This document shows, piece by piece, positions 45,748-53,535 of a DNA stretch of 64,000 nt. Under the pieces are notes generated by a model. It was not told where the DNA came from. It did no database searches and saw only the letters and a list, made by a program, of their open reading frames with translations. The stretch lies in the NCBI RefSeq assembly GCF_022346425.1, contig NZ_JAKRCW010000004.1:62001-126000 (forward strand), read 5' to 3'. Each line of letters begins with the position of its first letter. The stretch's first letter is position 1. The position numbers and the translations under genes are program-made. The DNA comes from Pseudoglutamicibacter albus (GTDB lineage: Bacteria > Actinomycetota > Actinomycetes > Actinomycetales > Micrococcaceae).

Positions 45748-46895
45748 TTCTTGGCTTGTCCGTCCTGATATACGGCTTCTGCGAGCGCTTTAAGGTTCTC
45801 GTGTGTGCGTGGCCCGAAAGATAAAAGCTGGCCATCAGCCGCAGTGATGATGCGTTTATTCTTGCCCGCCACTGTTGCGGCCATACCTGGGCGCTTGAGG
45901 AAACCATCCATTCCACCTGCGGATTCGATCCCGCGTTTCATCGCGAAGACAATCTCCGGGTTGAGGTTCAAAAGCGCTTCCGCGTTAGCGGGTTTCACGC
46001 CTTCGATGTTGTTCTCCCGTGCCGTATCTTGCAGGCCGAGCGCCTCAACGATGTCGGAAGCGCCATGTTCGTTGCCGAGGATGAAGAACACTCCCCCAGT
46101 TCCGCGCACATACAGCACGGCGGCGCGCGGTGCCCGCGGGGTCTTAGACCGCAGTTCTTTGACGTATTCGGCCGCTTCATCGAGGTTCTTCTTGGTTTCT
46201 TTGGCGAGTTTTTCTGCTGCTTCTGGCACGCCGAACACTTTTCCTACCGCGCGGATTCCGTCCGGGATCCCCTCGATGCTGGTGGCTGGTTCGAGCCTCA
46301 CCACTGTGATTCCCGCGTTTTCCAGTTGGCGGTAGGACTCGGCCCCACCGATGTTTTCGGTGGTGATGATGAGGTCCGGTTTGAGGTTCAGGATCGCCTC
46401 AACGTTGGTGTCGTGACCGTCTTTGGTGACAACGGGGAGGTCTTTGAGTAGCGCGCTCGTATCGGAGTTTGAGCGCCCGATCAGCCGGTCGTGCAAACCC
46501 AGCCCGACCATCGTGTCTGTCAGGGTTCCGTTGAGATCCAACGCAAGCACTTTCTTGGCTGATGTGACCGTGATTTCCTTACCGTGCGCATCGGTCACTG
46601 TGGTGGGTAGCGCCGGTTTCACTCCGGATAGAACCGGTTTCATATCCGGGATGTCGCGTGCCTCGGCAGGGCCAGTGAGTTTCAGTGCATCCGCCGCGTT
46701 TGCGCTGCTATCTTTACCGCTGGATTCACCTGAGCTGGACGCCGTTGCTGTTGCGTGCGGGCTCGGCGATTCGGCTGTGGACGGCGCTGACGTGCACCCT
46801 GCGAGCAAGCTGATAAGTGTTAGCCCCGTTGCCCCGAACAAGGCCACACGGGTGGTGCGGGAAGGTGTCTTCTCGAAGGGCGAGCTGTGAGTCAT
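45744..46895 (-). CDS. hmuT: Haem-binding lipoprotein of the ABC importer
   Basis: HmuT is the surface lipoprotein that passes haem to HmuU. The 383-aa precursor has a signal peptide with lipobox LLAGC (Cys34), an S/A-rich spacer, and a periplasmic-binding-protein fold: VLALDLNGTLTDTMVGLGLHDRLIGRS, LKPDLIITTENIGG and IVFAMKRGIESAGG. In Corynebacterium HmuT the haem ligands are a histidine and a tyrosine; candidates here are not assigned. It is the first gene of hmuTUV, 154 bases downstream of the HtaA gene, with a hairpin between them that may lower read-through. Confidence 0.9.
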   Translation of the reverse strand: MTHSSPFEKTPSRTTRVALFGATGLTLISLLAGCTSAPSTAESPSPHATATASSSGESSGKDSSANAADALKLTGPAEARDIPDMKPVLSGVKPALPTTVTDAHGKEITVTSAKKVLALDLNGTLTDTMVGLGLHDRLIGRSNSDTSALLKDLPVVTKDGHDTNVEAILNLKPDLIITTENIGGAESYRQLENAGITVVRLEPATSIEGIPDGIRAVGKVFGVPEAAEKLAKETKKNLDEAAEYVKELRSKTPRAPRAAVLYVRGTGGVFFILGNEHGASDIVEALGLQDTARENNIEGVKPANAEALLNLNPEIVFAMKRGIESAGGMDGFLKRPGMAATVAGKNKRIITAADGQLLSFGPRTHENLKALAEAVYQDGQAKK

Positions 46896-46965
46896 GATCC
46901 CATCGCTTTACATTGTCACGACGTTAAGAGCACGTCGGAGTGAGGACGTTAGAAATGAAGGAGGG

Positions 46966-47004
46966 CGTGTGGTTGTAGCCCGTTGGAGGAGCTACAACCA
47001 CACG
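46966..47004 (-). terminator. Hairpin between the HtaA gene and hmuT
   Basis: Perfect 14-base arms (46966-46979, 46991-47004) with an 11-base loop follow the HtaA stop codon on the minus strand. The downstream stretch (CCCTCCTTCATTTC) is pyrimidine-rich but not a T-run, so partial termination or mRNA stabilisation is as likely as full termination. Confidence 0.55.
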
Positions 47005-47049
47005 CGGTTTCCGCTGCATGAGTGGGCAGAATTACGCCAGGAGGCGTGA

Positions 47050-49356
47050 TTATGCAGCGGAGTCTTTACGGCGCACGCCCCGCATGAGCACCAGCCCGAT
47101 GAGGGCCAGGATGCCTGCGGTCCCCGCCAAGGTGGCGTTGCCGAAGCCGGTAGCGGCAAGCTGTCCGCCGGAAGCACCGGACGCGGAGCCTGCACCTGCA
47201 GGGCCGTTACCTGCACCCGGTGTGTTGGTTCCGTCTGGGGAGACAACCTCACCGGTTACTGGGTCGGTGCAGATCTCCTTTTCAACCGTGCCTGCAGACC
47301 CCACGGTCACGGTGAGTGGATCCAGCACCAGGCCGGCATCGTAGAAGCCCGCGAACCCTGCCGCGCCTTCCTTAGTGAGGGTTACCGTCGCGTTCTTGAT
47401 GCCTTTGGAGGCATCGCCGCTGAAGGAGAGGGTTGCGAACACGATGTTGCTGCCGGACAGGTCTTTACCTTCCATCGACTGCGACTTCACGTTTGCGATC
47501 AACTGGCCCTTGCCAGGTCCCGTGACCTTGACGCGCAGCCCGGAGATGGTGGTGTCGAGGATGCCCTTGTGGCCGGTGAAGTGGACGCTGCCGGGGAAGG
47601 ACACGGTTCCAGAGTTGGAGGTGAGAGTTCCAGAACCTGCGCCCCATGTGAACCCGTTCGCGGTGCGGGCCGCGCCGTTGCCGGCAGAGATGGATCCCTT
47701 AGCGATACCGCCGGTGACGTAGTTCCGGAAGGAACTCTTAACACCCCAGGAAAGAGTTGAAGCGCCCGGGGTTCCAGGGGTCTTCTCGATGCGGCAAATC
47801 GGTGCTGCTGGGCTCTTACCCTGGCCAGCCTCAGCGCCTTGAGTGTCAGTACCTTGAGCGCCAGAGCCTTGAGTGTCAGACCCCTGGGCCTGAGCACCCT
47901 GGGTTTGGGTGCCCTGCACCTGCAGGCCCTGTGAACCTGGGGTCTGCACGTCAACGCTTGGCTTCTGCGGAGCTGGTTTAGGTCCCGGCTTCGGCTTCTC
48001 TGGCGCAGGCTTAGGCTTGTCTGGTGCAGGCAGAGGTGCCGGCTTTGTCTTTTCTGGCGCAGGCTTTGGCGCAGGTTTTGGCTTCTGCGGTGCAGGCAGA
48101 GGTGCCGGCTTGTTTCCCGTGATCAATGCGGCCTTGATAGATACCGAGTCCATCTCGGTTCCTGGTTCGTAGAACCCAGCCATGGCTACAGCGCCGTCTT
48201 TGGTCAACTTCGCTCGAGCGTTAGCAAGGCTGAGTTTTCCGTTCTTGACCTTCAGGGCGTTCTTGGGGAACGTGAGGTTCGCAACGCGCGCGTTCTTCAA
48301 GTCCACAGCCTCCGTGACAGAGGTCTTTGGCGCCTTGACAGTCATGATGAGCTGTGCGGTGGTGCCGGAAGTGAAGTTGACCGCGAACTTAGACATCGTG
48401 AGGTTCATCTGGCCGCCGTGTCCCTTGAAAGTCACAGTGCCATCGAAGGTCACGGTTCCCTTGCCATTCTTATATGCGCCCTTACCGTTGGGGAAGGTGA
48501 AGGTGCCGTTGTTTGGCTTCTGTGCCGCACCACCACCGGTTACGACGGAACCTTTAGCGATACGTCCCACAACGTATTTACGGAAGCTTTCTTTGACGCC
48601 CCACTCGAGCTGGCCGCCCTTGCCGGCTTGCTTCTTCGCCGCGCGTGGCTTTGGCTTTGTCTGCTCTGGCTTTGGCTGCGCTGGCTTTGGCTGCGGTTGT
48701 TCGGGCTTCGGCTGTTCAGGCGTTGGCTGAGGTTTCGGCTGAGGCTGAGGTTTCTCAGGCTGAGGCTGTGGAGCTGGCTTCTCAGGCTGAGGCTCCGGCT
48801 GCTCAGGTTCAGGCTTCTCAGGCTGAGGCCGCTCCGGTTGAGGCTCGGCCTTTTCCAGGTAGGTAATGGGGGCTTTAGCGTCCTGGCTAGTGTCCCTCAT
48901 GCCCTTGCCGTGGCCCTTGGAGGTAAAGAAGGAGAGGTTTTGCTGCGACTGCGCGGGGACGTCGACTTTGACTGTGAACGAGCCGTCAGCGTTTAGCGGA
49001 GCGGTGCGTCCACGTGCGGTGTCTTCGTCTTTCTTCCCAGCTGCGATCCATACGGGATTCTGACTCCCGCCTTGGTAGAAGCCCGCGGCGTCGGATGGGC
49101 CGTAGCCCAGATAGATTCCTGCTGTTGCGGCGCCCTTATCGTCGCCTCGGTAGAAGTTCTTGCCGGTAACGGTAACTTCGCCGCCCTCAGCGGGTGCAGG
49201 TGTCACCGTAATGGTGGGCTTTGTTTCTGCCGCAGAGCCGGTGTCCGCGTGGGCAGTGGCAACTGGAACCGATGCCATCGCGCCAGCCAGCGCGAAGGAC
49301 AGCATCGTACCCAGAACCCTCCTCACGCTTCGCTTACGGGTGGTTTTCTGCTTCAT
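47050..49356 (-). CDS. Cell-surface haem-binding protein with two HtaA domains and LAxTG anchor
   Basis: The 768-aa precursor begins with a twin-basic signal peptide (MKQKTTRKRSVRRVL, hydrophobic core, cut near AHA). A beta-rich domain follows (about 45-165), then a P/E/K/Q-rich rod, HtaA domain 1 (about 247-412), a second P/K-rich and Q/G/T-rich rod, HtaA domain 2 (about 533-680), then LAATG (about 733), a hydrophobic helix and an RRKDSAA tail. Each HtaA domain keeps the tyrosine-histidine-tyrosine set needed for haem binding in Corynebacterium: SFRKYV, KGHGG, GFYEP and SFRNYV, TGHKG, GFYDA. LAxTG is the sortase E recognition type. It should take haem from host haemoproteins and hand it to HmuT. 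The ATG at 49356 is the only start giving a signal peptide. Confidence 0.88.
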   Translation of the reverse strand: MKQKTTRKRSVRRVLGTMLSFALAGAMASVPVATAHADTGSAAETKPTITVTPAPAEGGEVTVTGKNFYRGDDKGAATAGIYLGYGPSDAAGFYQGGSQNPVWIAAGKKDEDTARGRTAPLNADGSFTVKVDVPAQSQQNLSFFTSKGHGKGMRDTSQDAKAPITYLEKAEPQPERPQPEKPEPEQPEPQPEKPAPQPQPEKPQPQPKPQPTPEQPKPEQPQPKPAQPKPEQTKPKPRAAKKQAGKGGQLEWGVKESFRKYVVGRIAKGSVVTGGGAAQKPNNGTFTFPNGKGAYKNGKGTVTFDGTVTFKGHGGQMNLTMSKFAVNFTSGTTAQLIMTVKAPKTSVTEAVDLKNARVANLTFPKNALKVKNGKLSLANARAKLTKDGAVAMAGFYEPGTEMDSVSIKAALITGNKPAPLPAPQKPKPAPKPAPEKTKPAPLPAPDKPKPAPEKPKPGPKPAPQKPSVDVQTPGSQGLQVQGTQTQGAQAQGSDTQGSGAQGTDTQGAEAGQGKSPAAPICRIEKTPGTPGASTLSWGVKSSFRNYVTGGIAKGSISAGNGAARTANGFTWGAGSGTLTSNSGTVSFPGSVHFTGHKGILDTTISGLRVKVTGPGKGQLIANVKSQSMEGKDLSGSNIVFATLSFSGDASKGIKNATVTLTKEGAAGFAGFYDAGLVLDPLTVTVGSAGTVEKEICTDPVTGEVVSPDGTNTPGAGNGPAGAGSASGASGGQLAATGFGNATLAGTAGILALIGLVLMRGVRRKDSAA

Positions 49357-49451
49357 AGCTTTTACGATCCTTGCTTGATGGGCACCCCAATGGCGTCGGG
49401 TGCAGATGCGGAGATGTCGTGATTTCGGGTGGTGCCCACAGCCACCGTCAA

Positions 49452-49470
49452 GCAACACAGGCAAGCCTAA
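49452..49470. promoter_or_regulatory. DtxR/IdeR-like iron box, weaker copy (HtaA side)
   Basis: By hand alignment 11 of 19 positions match the DtxR consensus, almost all in one half (AGGCAAGCCTAA). It lies about 95 bases upstream of the HtaA start, next to an AT-rich patch (49471-49488) suited to a promoter. Confidence 0.35.
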
Positions 49471-49487
49471 ACTTAATTTATCTAATA

Positions 49488-49507
49488 ACGCAAGACACCC
49501 CTTGCGT
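49488..49507. promoter_or_regulatory. Inverted repeat in the HtaA/hmuO divergent promoter
   Basis: ACGCAAG (49488-49494) and CTTGCGT (49501-49507) are perfectly complementary with a 6-base spacer. It lies between the two iron-box candidates and could be the site of a second regulator. Confidence 0.35.
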
Positions 49508-49519
49508 AACTCGAGATCG

Positions 49520-49538
49520 CATGGTTAGGTTGACCTTA
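49520..49538. promoter_or_regulatory. DtxR/IdeR-like iron box upstream of hmuO
   Basis: Thirteen of 19 positions match the DtxR/IdeR consensus, including the run GGTTAGG and the ACCT half. A -35-like TTGACC (49530-49535) for hmuO falls inside it, so a bound repressor would block the promoter. A candidate -10 (TGATTC, 49553-49558) is poor. It is 51 bases from the hmuO start. Confidence 0.5.
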
Positions 49539-49589
49539 GAAAAGCGATCTACTGATTCGCAAGGCCACTGATTCCTGAAAGATAGACCG

Positions 49590-50264
49590 ATGACTGCTCC
49601 ACCCACCCAAGCACCGTCTTTCGCAGCACAACTGAAATCAGCAACGCGTGCTGAACATACCGCGGCGGAACACTCTTCGTTCATCCAGAACCTCATGGAA
49701 GGCAAGCTCTCTGCTGAGGACTACGTGCGGCTGCTCGCTCAATATCAGCCGCTCTATAGGGCACTTGAAAAGGCCTGCGCTAGATGGCGGTGCGAGTCCA
49801 GTGTCCGGCAATTGCTCGACCCTGCACTTGAACGCAGCGAGTCAATCCGCAACGATCTAGCTGGCTTGACCGAATACCTCGGCATCCAGATGCCGGACCT
49901 CACCACGGCCGTGATGCTCTACACCCAGCGCATCCACGAAGTCGGCGCTATGGCCTCCCCTGAGCGGCTCATCGCACACCACTACCTGCGCTACCTTGGC
50001 GATCTGTCCGGCGGCCAAGCGATCGGCGCTCTCGTGGCACGCCACTACAACATTCCGAGCGAACTGCTCACGATGTGGAAGTTCCCCACCATCGATAAAC
50101 CGAAAATCTACAAAGACACGTACCGAATCCACCTGGATCACTTCGCTCAACAAGCGAACCAGGCCGAAATCGTTGACGAAGCCCGCCTAGGCTTCGCACT
50201 CAACCGAAACCTCTTTGTTGAGCTGGGCGCTCCTCTCAGCGACAACAAAGACCTCTACGTCTAA
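49590..50264 (+). CDS. hmuO: Haem oxygenase (biliverdin-forming)
   Basis: The enzyme opens imported haem to biliverdin, CO and free iron. The 224-aa length is usual. SATRAEHTAAEHSSFIQNLM holds the proximal haem histidine region, and YLGDLSGGQAIGALVARHY is the distal-helix signature with the conserved glycines. The start ATG has only a weak ribosome-binding site (GAAAGA). It diverges from the HtaA-domain gene across 233 bases with iron-box candidates, completing a haem capture, import and degradation set. It ends at a strong hairpin shared with prpE. Confidence 0.95.
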   Translation: MTAPPTQAPSFAAQLKSATRAEHTAAEHSSFIQNLMEGKLSAEDYVRLLAQYQPLYRALEKACARWRCESSVRQLLDPALERSESIRNDLAGLTEYLGIQMPDLTTAVMLYTQRIHEVGAMASPERLIAHHYLRYLGDLSGGQAIGALVARHYNIPSELLTMWKFPTIDKPKIYKDTYRIHLDHFAQQANQAEIVDEARLGFALNRNLFVELGAPLSDNKDLYV

Positions 50265-50299
50265 GCGCATCTCCTCTCGCAAACCTGCGCCACGACGTC

Positions 50300-50350
50300 A
50301 AACGGCCTCGTGTGCCAACTGAACGCATCAGTTGACACACGAGGCCGTTT
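50300..50350. terminator. Bidirectional terminator between hmuO and prpE
   Basis: Arms 50300-50322 and 50328-50350 pair over 23 positions with one mismatch (50315 with 50335) and a 5-base loop. AAA and TTT ends allow use on both strands. Two genes converge here. Confidence 0.85.
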
Positions 50351-50430
50351 CCTTCGCCCTTCCGGGCCCTCATTCTCTGCCCCGCTGAGCCTAGCGCCTG
50401 CCCCAGCGAGGCCCTACCCTCTGCCCCTGC

Positions 50431-52350
50431 CTAGCTCTTGCGGGTCAGCACCTCATGAAGCGCCTCCAGGATCGAATCGTCCTCGATGGTGGAGGGCACT
50501 ACGTAGTCTTCGCCGTCGGCCATCTGCCGCATCGTTTTGCGCAGAATCTTGCCCGAGCGAGTCTTTGGAAGCGCCTCAACCACAGCAACATGCTTGAAGT
50601 CAGCCACCGGGCCGATCTCCTTGCGCACCAAGGCGACTATCTCCTCGCGCAGTTGCTGCTCATCGATCTCAACGCCGTGCTTGAGGATCACATAACCGGA
50701 AGGGCGCTGGCCTTTCAGCGGGTCCGCAACGCCAATCACCGCGCACTCAGCCACCGCCGGATGCTCCGCTACCACCTGCTCCATTTGGCCGGTGGAGAGC
50801 CGGTGGCCAGAGACGTTGATGACGTCATCGGTGCGGCCCATCACGAAAACGTAGCCGTCCTCATCGACCATGCCCGAATCCCCGGTCGCATAAAAGCCAG
50901 GGAAGGCGTCCAGATAGGCGGACCTGAAACGTTCATCGTTACCCCACAAGGTCTGCAACGTACCTGGAGGCATCGGTAGCTTGATCACCAGGTTGCCTTC
51001 CTGACCTGCCGGCATCGGTTCACCGATCGGGTCCAACACCTGCACGTTATAGCCGGGCACCGGGACGGTTGGGGATCCGGCTTTGACCGGCATTGGGTCA
51101 AGCCCACGCAGATTCGCGCAGATAGGCCAACCGGTTTCGGTCTGCCACCAGTTATCGATCACGGGGACGTTCAGCAGTTCAGAGGCCCACGTATAGGTTT
51201 CGGGGTCCAGCCGCTCCCCTGCCGCGAACAGTGTTTCCATCGAGGAGAGATCGTATTTCTTACTCAGCTCACCGTCCGGATCCATCTTCCGGATAGCGCG
51301 CAACGCGGTCGGTGCGGTGAACAGGATCTTCGCTTTATGCTCAGACACAACCCGCCAGAAAGCGCCGGCATCCGGGGTTCCGACCGGCTTGCCTTCGTAG
51401 ACGATCGTGGTTGCGCCCGCAAGCAGCGGCGCGTACACGATGTAGGTGTGACCCACAACCCAGCCAACATCCGATGCGGTCCACGAAACATCGCCAGGGT
51501 TGATGTTATAGACGTTCTTCATCGACCACACACCGGCTACCGCGTATCCGCCGTTATCGCGCACAACACCTTTCGGTTTGCCCGTGGTTCCGGAGGTGTA
51601 GAGGATATAGAGCGGATCAGTGGCCTTGACGGTGACCGGGTCAGCCGGCTGGGCGGCAGCTACCGCATCGTCCCATGAAATCCATGCCGCTCCCCTGCTC
51701 TCAGCGGCGCGCTCGCGAGCCTCCGCGACAGTGGTATGGAAACCGTCGCGTTCATAGACAATCACGCTAGTCGGCTTGTGCTCGGCGATGCTCATACCCT
51801 CTTCGATGATCGGGATGTATTCGATGCGGCGCGAAGGCTCAATACCGCCGGAGGTCGTCACCACAACCTTTGGTGTGCCGTCGTCGATGCGGCTGGCAAG
51901 CTCCCGGGCGGCAAAGCCGCCGAAGACGCCGATGTGTACGGCGCCGAGGCGAGCGGTCGCCAACATCGCGATCAAAGCCTCAGGGACCATCGGCATGTAG
52001 ATCATGACCCGATCTCCTTTGCCCACACCTTGGTCGCGCAGAGCGCCTGCGAACACGGATACACGCTCAAGGAGCTCTTGGTACGTGATCGTCTCCTGTT
52101 TGCCGAGTACCGCGGAGTCATAAATGATCGCGGCCTGATCCCCGCGGCCATTCTCCACGTGACGGTCCACGGCGTTGTAGCACGTGTTCAGTTCGGCGCC
52201 GGGAAACCACTTATAGAACGGCGGGTTCGAGTCATCGAGCGCCTTATTCGGTGGGCTGACCCAGTCGATGCCGCTGGCCGCCTCAAGCCAGAAGCCCTCC
52301 GGATCATTGATGCTGCGTTCATATACCTCGCGGTAGTTTTCTCCCGTCAT
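50431..52350 (-). CDS. prpE: Propionate--CoA ligase (propionyl-CoA synthetase)
   Basis: This 639-aa AMP-forming acyl-CoA synthetase activates propionate. Motifs: the P-loop YTSGTTGKPKGVVRD, WWQTETGWPI, TGDSGMVDEDGYVFVMGR, and the C-terminal catalytic lysine LPKTRSGKILRKTM. The N-terminal GFWLEAASGIDWVSPP resembles PrpE rather than acetyl-CoA synthetase, and it diverges from a GntR regulator followed by the methylcitrate genes, which supports propionate as substrate; acetate cannot be excluded. ATG 52350 has GGAGAGG 5 bases upstream. A promoter TTGATT-17-TAGCGT lies about 92 bases before the start codon. Confidence 0.88.
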   Translation of the reverse strand: MTGENYREVYERSINDPEGFWLEAASGIDWVSPPNKALDDSNPPFYKWFPGAELNTCYNAVDRHVENGRGDQAAIIYDSAVLGKQETITYQELLERVSVFAGALRDQGVGKGDRVMIYMPMVPEALIAMLATARLGAVHIGVFGGFAARELASRIDDGTPKVVVTTSGGIEPSRRIEYIPIIEEGMSIAEHKPTSVIVYERDGFHTTVAEARERAAESRGAAWISWDDAVAAAQPADPVTVKATDPLYILYTSGTTGKPKGVVRDNGGYAVAGVWSMKNVYNINPGDVSWTASDVGWVVGHTYIVYAPLLAGATTIVYEGKPVGTPDAGAFWRVVSEHKAKILFTAPTALRAIRKMDPDGELSKKYDLSSMETLFAAGERLDPETYTWASELLNVPVIDNWWQTETGWPICANLRGLDPMPVKAGSPTVPVPGYNVQVLDPIGEPMPAGQEGNLVIKLPMPPGTLQTLWGNDERFRSAYLDAFPGFYATGDSGMVDEDGYVFVMGRTDDVINVSGHRLSTGQMEQVVAEHPAVAECAVIGVADPLKGQRPSGYVILKHGVEIDEQQLREEIVALVRKEIGPVADFKHVAVVEALPKTRSGKILRKTMRQMADGEDYVVPSTIEDDSILEALHEVLTRKS

Positions 52351-52442
52351 GATGCCTCTCCCCAACTCGCCTGTTTGCTGATTGCTGATCAGTTGTCACA
52401 GACCCCGCGAAGATCAACCTCACAGGCTGTGGCGTGAATCAC

Positions 52443-52471
52443 ACGCTAGCCCTCGGAGTGAAGCAAATCAA
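52443..52471 (-). promoter_or_regulatory. Candidate promoter of prpE
   Basis: On the minus strand TTGATT (52471-52466) and TAGCGT (52448-52443) are 17 bases apart. The first GntR operator candidate ends 3 bases upstream of this -35. Confidence 0.4.
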
Positions 52472-52474
52472 TAG

Positions 52475-52488
52475 TTATGTATACATAA
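52475..52488. promoter_or_regulatory. GntR-type operator 1 (prpE side)
   Basis: TTATGTATACATAA is a perfect 14-bp palindrome centred on GTATAC, a core common among FadR/FCD-type GntR operators. It abuts the candidate prpE promoter. Confidence 0.6.
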
Positions 52489-52536
52489 ATCTGAAAATCC
52501 AGGAGACTTCTTTGATTCCTCGCATCAAGCATTTAG

Positions 52537-52550
52537 TTGTGTATACAATC
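52537..52550. promoter_or_regulatory. GntR-type operator 2 (gntR-prp side)
   Basis: TTGTGTATACAATC shares the GTATAC core and flanks with operator 1; the cores are 62 bases apart, about six helical turns. A -10-like TATACA for the gntR-prpDBC direction lies within it. Confidence 0.5.
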
Positions 52551-52623
52551 GAGCATGGGGCGCTCAGGAGCGCTCTGCCGGGACACTCACTGGAACCGGG
52601 ACTCTCAATGGAAGGGAGACGCG

Positions 52624-53340
52624 ATGCGAGCCAGCGAACGCGCCTACCGGAAACTACGCGCTGACATCACCCAATGGCGGCTACGGCCAGGCGCAGTCCT
52701 CGGCGAGGTCGATCTCTCGGAGCGCCTCGGTATATCCCGCACACCGGTTCGCGAGGCGATCTCCCGCCTCGTAGCAGACGGCCTAGCGGAACCCGCTGGC
52801 GGGCGCGGATTCGCCGTCTCACACATCTCAGAAGATGACGTACGCAAGCTCTATGACCTACGCGACGTGCTTGACACCCGAGCAGCTGCCCTCGCAGCAG
52901 AGCACGTCAACGCCGCGCAACGCGCGAACACGGCGGCGGGTGTTAGCGCTGCAACGTTCACGGAGCTGGCGCAGAGCTTCGCTGACACCGCGCAAAAGCT
53001 CAGCGCTGAGCACACCGCCCACCCGGGCTATTACGAGCTCATCGACCAGCTGGATGCCGCGATCGACCACGCGGCCGACAACCCTTATCTAACTCAAGCC
53101 CAGGCAAGCGTGCGCTTGCGGCTCGCCCGGGTCCGCAGGCTATCCACATCGAATCCCGATCGCCTCATCGCAGCCGCGAACGAACACCGAGCCATCTCAG
53201 AGGCCATCGCGTCCGGCTCACCACAACTAGCGATCGCAACCACGCGCGTCCACCTATCCAATGCGCTCAAGAACGCGCTGGCATCCAAAGAGCTAACCCA
53301 TCAAGCCGAAGAAAAACGGCACCTCAGTGCAGCATCATAA
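52624..53340 (+). CDS. GntR family regulator, FCD subgroup, of the methylcitrate genes
   Basis: The 239-aa protein has an N-terminal winged helix (RASERAYRKLRADITQWRLRPG, then ISRTPVREAISRLVADGLA, the GntR recognition helix) and an all-helical FCD ligand domain (DVRKLYDLRDVLDTRAAALA; metal-binding histidines in the C-terminal half such as NEHRAIS and RVHLSNAL). Position between prpE and prpDBC, and the paired GTATAC operators, suggest it controls both sides in response to propionate or a methylcitrate intermediate. AAGGGAG about 6 bases before ATG 52624 fixes the start. Its last codons and stop begin a 38-bp tandem repeat. Confidence 0.85.
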   Translation: MRASERAYRKLRADITQWRLRPGAVLGEVDLSERLGISRTPVREAISRLVADGLAEPAGGRGFAVSHISEDDVRKLYDLRDVLDTRAAALAAEHVNAAQRANTAAGVSAATFTELAQSFADTAQKLSAEHTAHPGYYELIDQLDAAIDHAADNPYLTQAQASVRLRLARVRRLSTSNPDRLIAAANEHRAISEAIASGSPQLAIATTRVHLSNALKNALASKELTHQAEEKRHLSAAS

Positions 53341-53422
53341 GCACCTCGCCGCATCGTGAACACCGGGCAGCATCATAAGCACCTCGCCGCATCGTGAACA
53401 CCGGGCAGCATCATAAGCACCG
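53329..53422. repeat. 38-bp tandem repeat, about 2.5 units, starting in the gntR stop codon
   Basis: GCAGCATCATAAGCACC begins at 53329, 53367 and 53405. Units 1 and 2 are essentially identical over 38 bases; unit 3 diverges after about 17. The first unit contains the last three codons and TAA of the regulator. Confidence 0.8.
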
Positions 53423-53535
53423 CGCCTCAGCGTAAGCGGCGCGATCCAGAGTAAGCCACGCAGCAGAACTGAATATCGAACGTAGAACTGAGAACCCAAC
53501 CACGCGGCCACGACCGCCCAGAAGGAAGGCACAAC

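Noticed and set aside
43835-46895. Siderophore rather than haem uptake system.
   Set aside because: FecCD-type permeases serve both, but the adjacent HtaA-domain surface protein and haem oxygenase, with no siderophore synthesis genes nearby, favour haem.
50431-52350. Acetyl-CoA synthetase (acs).
   Set aside because: The families are close, but the N-terminal sequence and the divergent placement beside gntR-prpDBC fit propionyl-CoA synthetase better. Activity on acetate is still possible.
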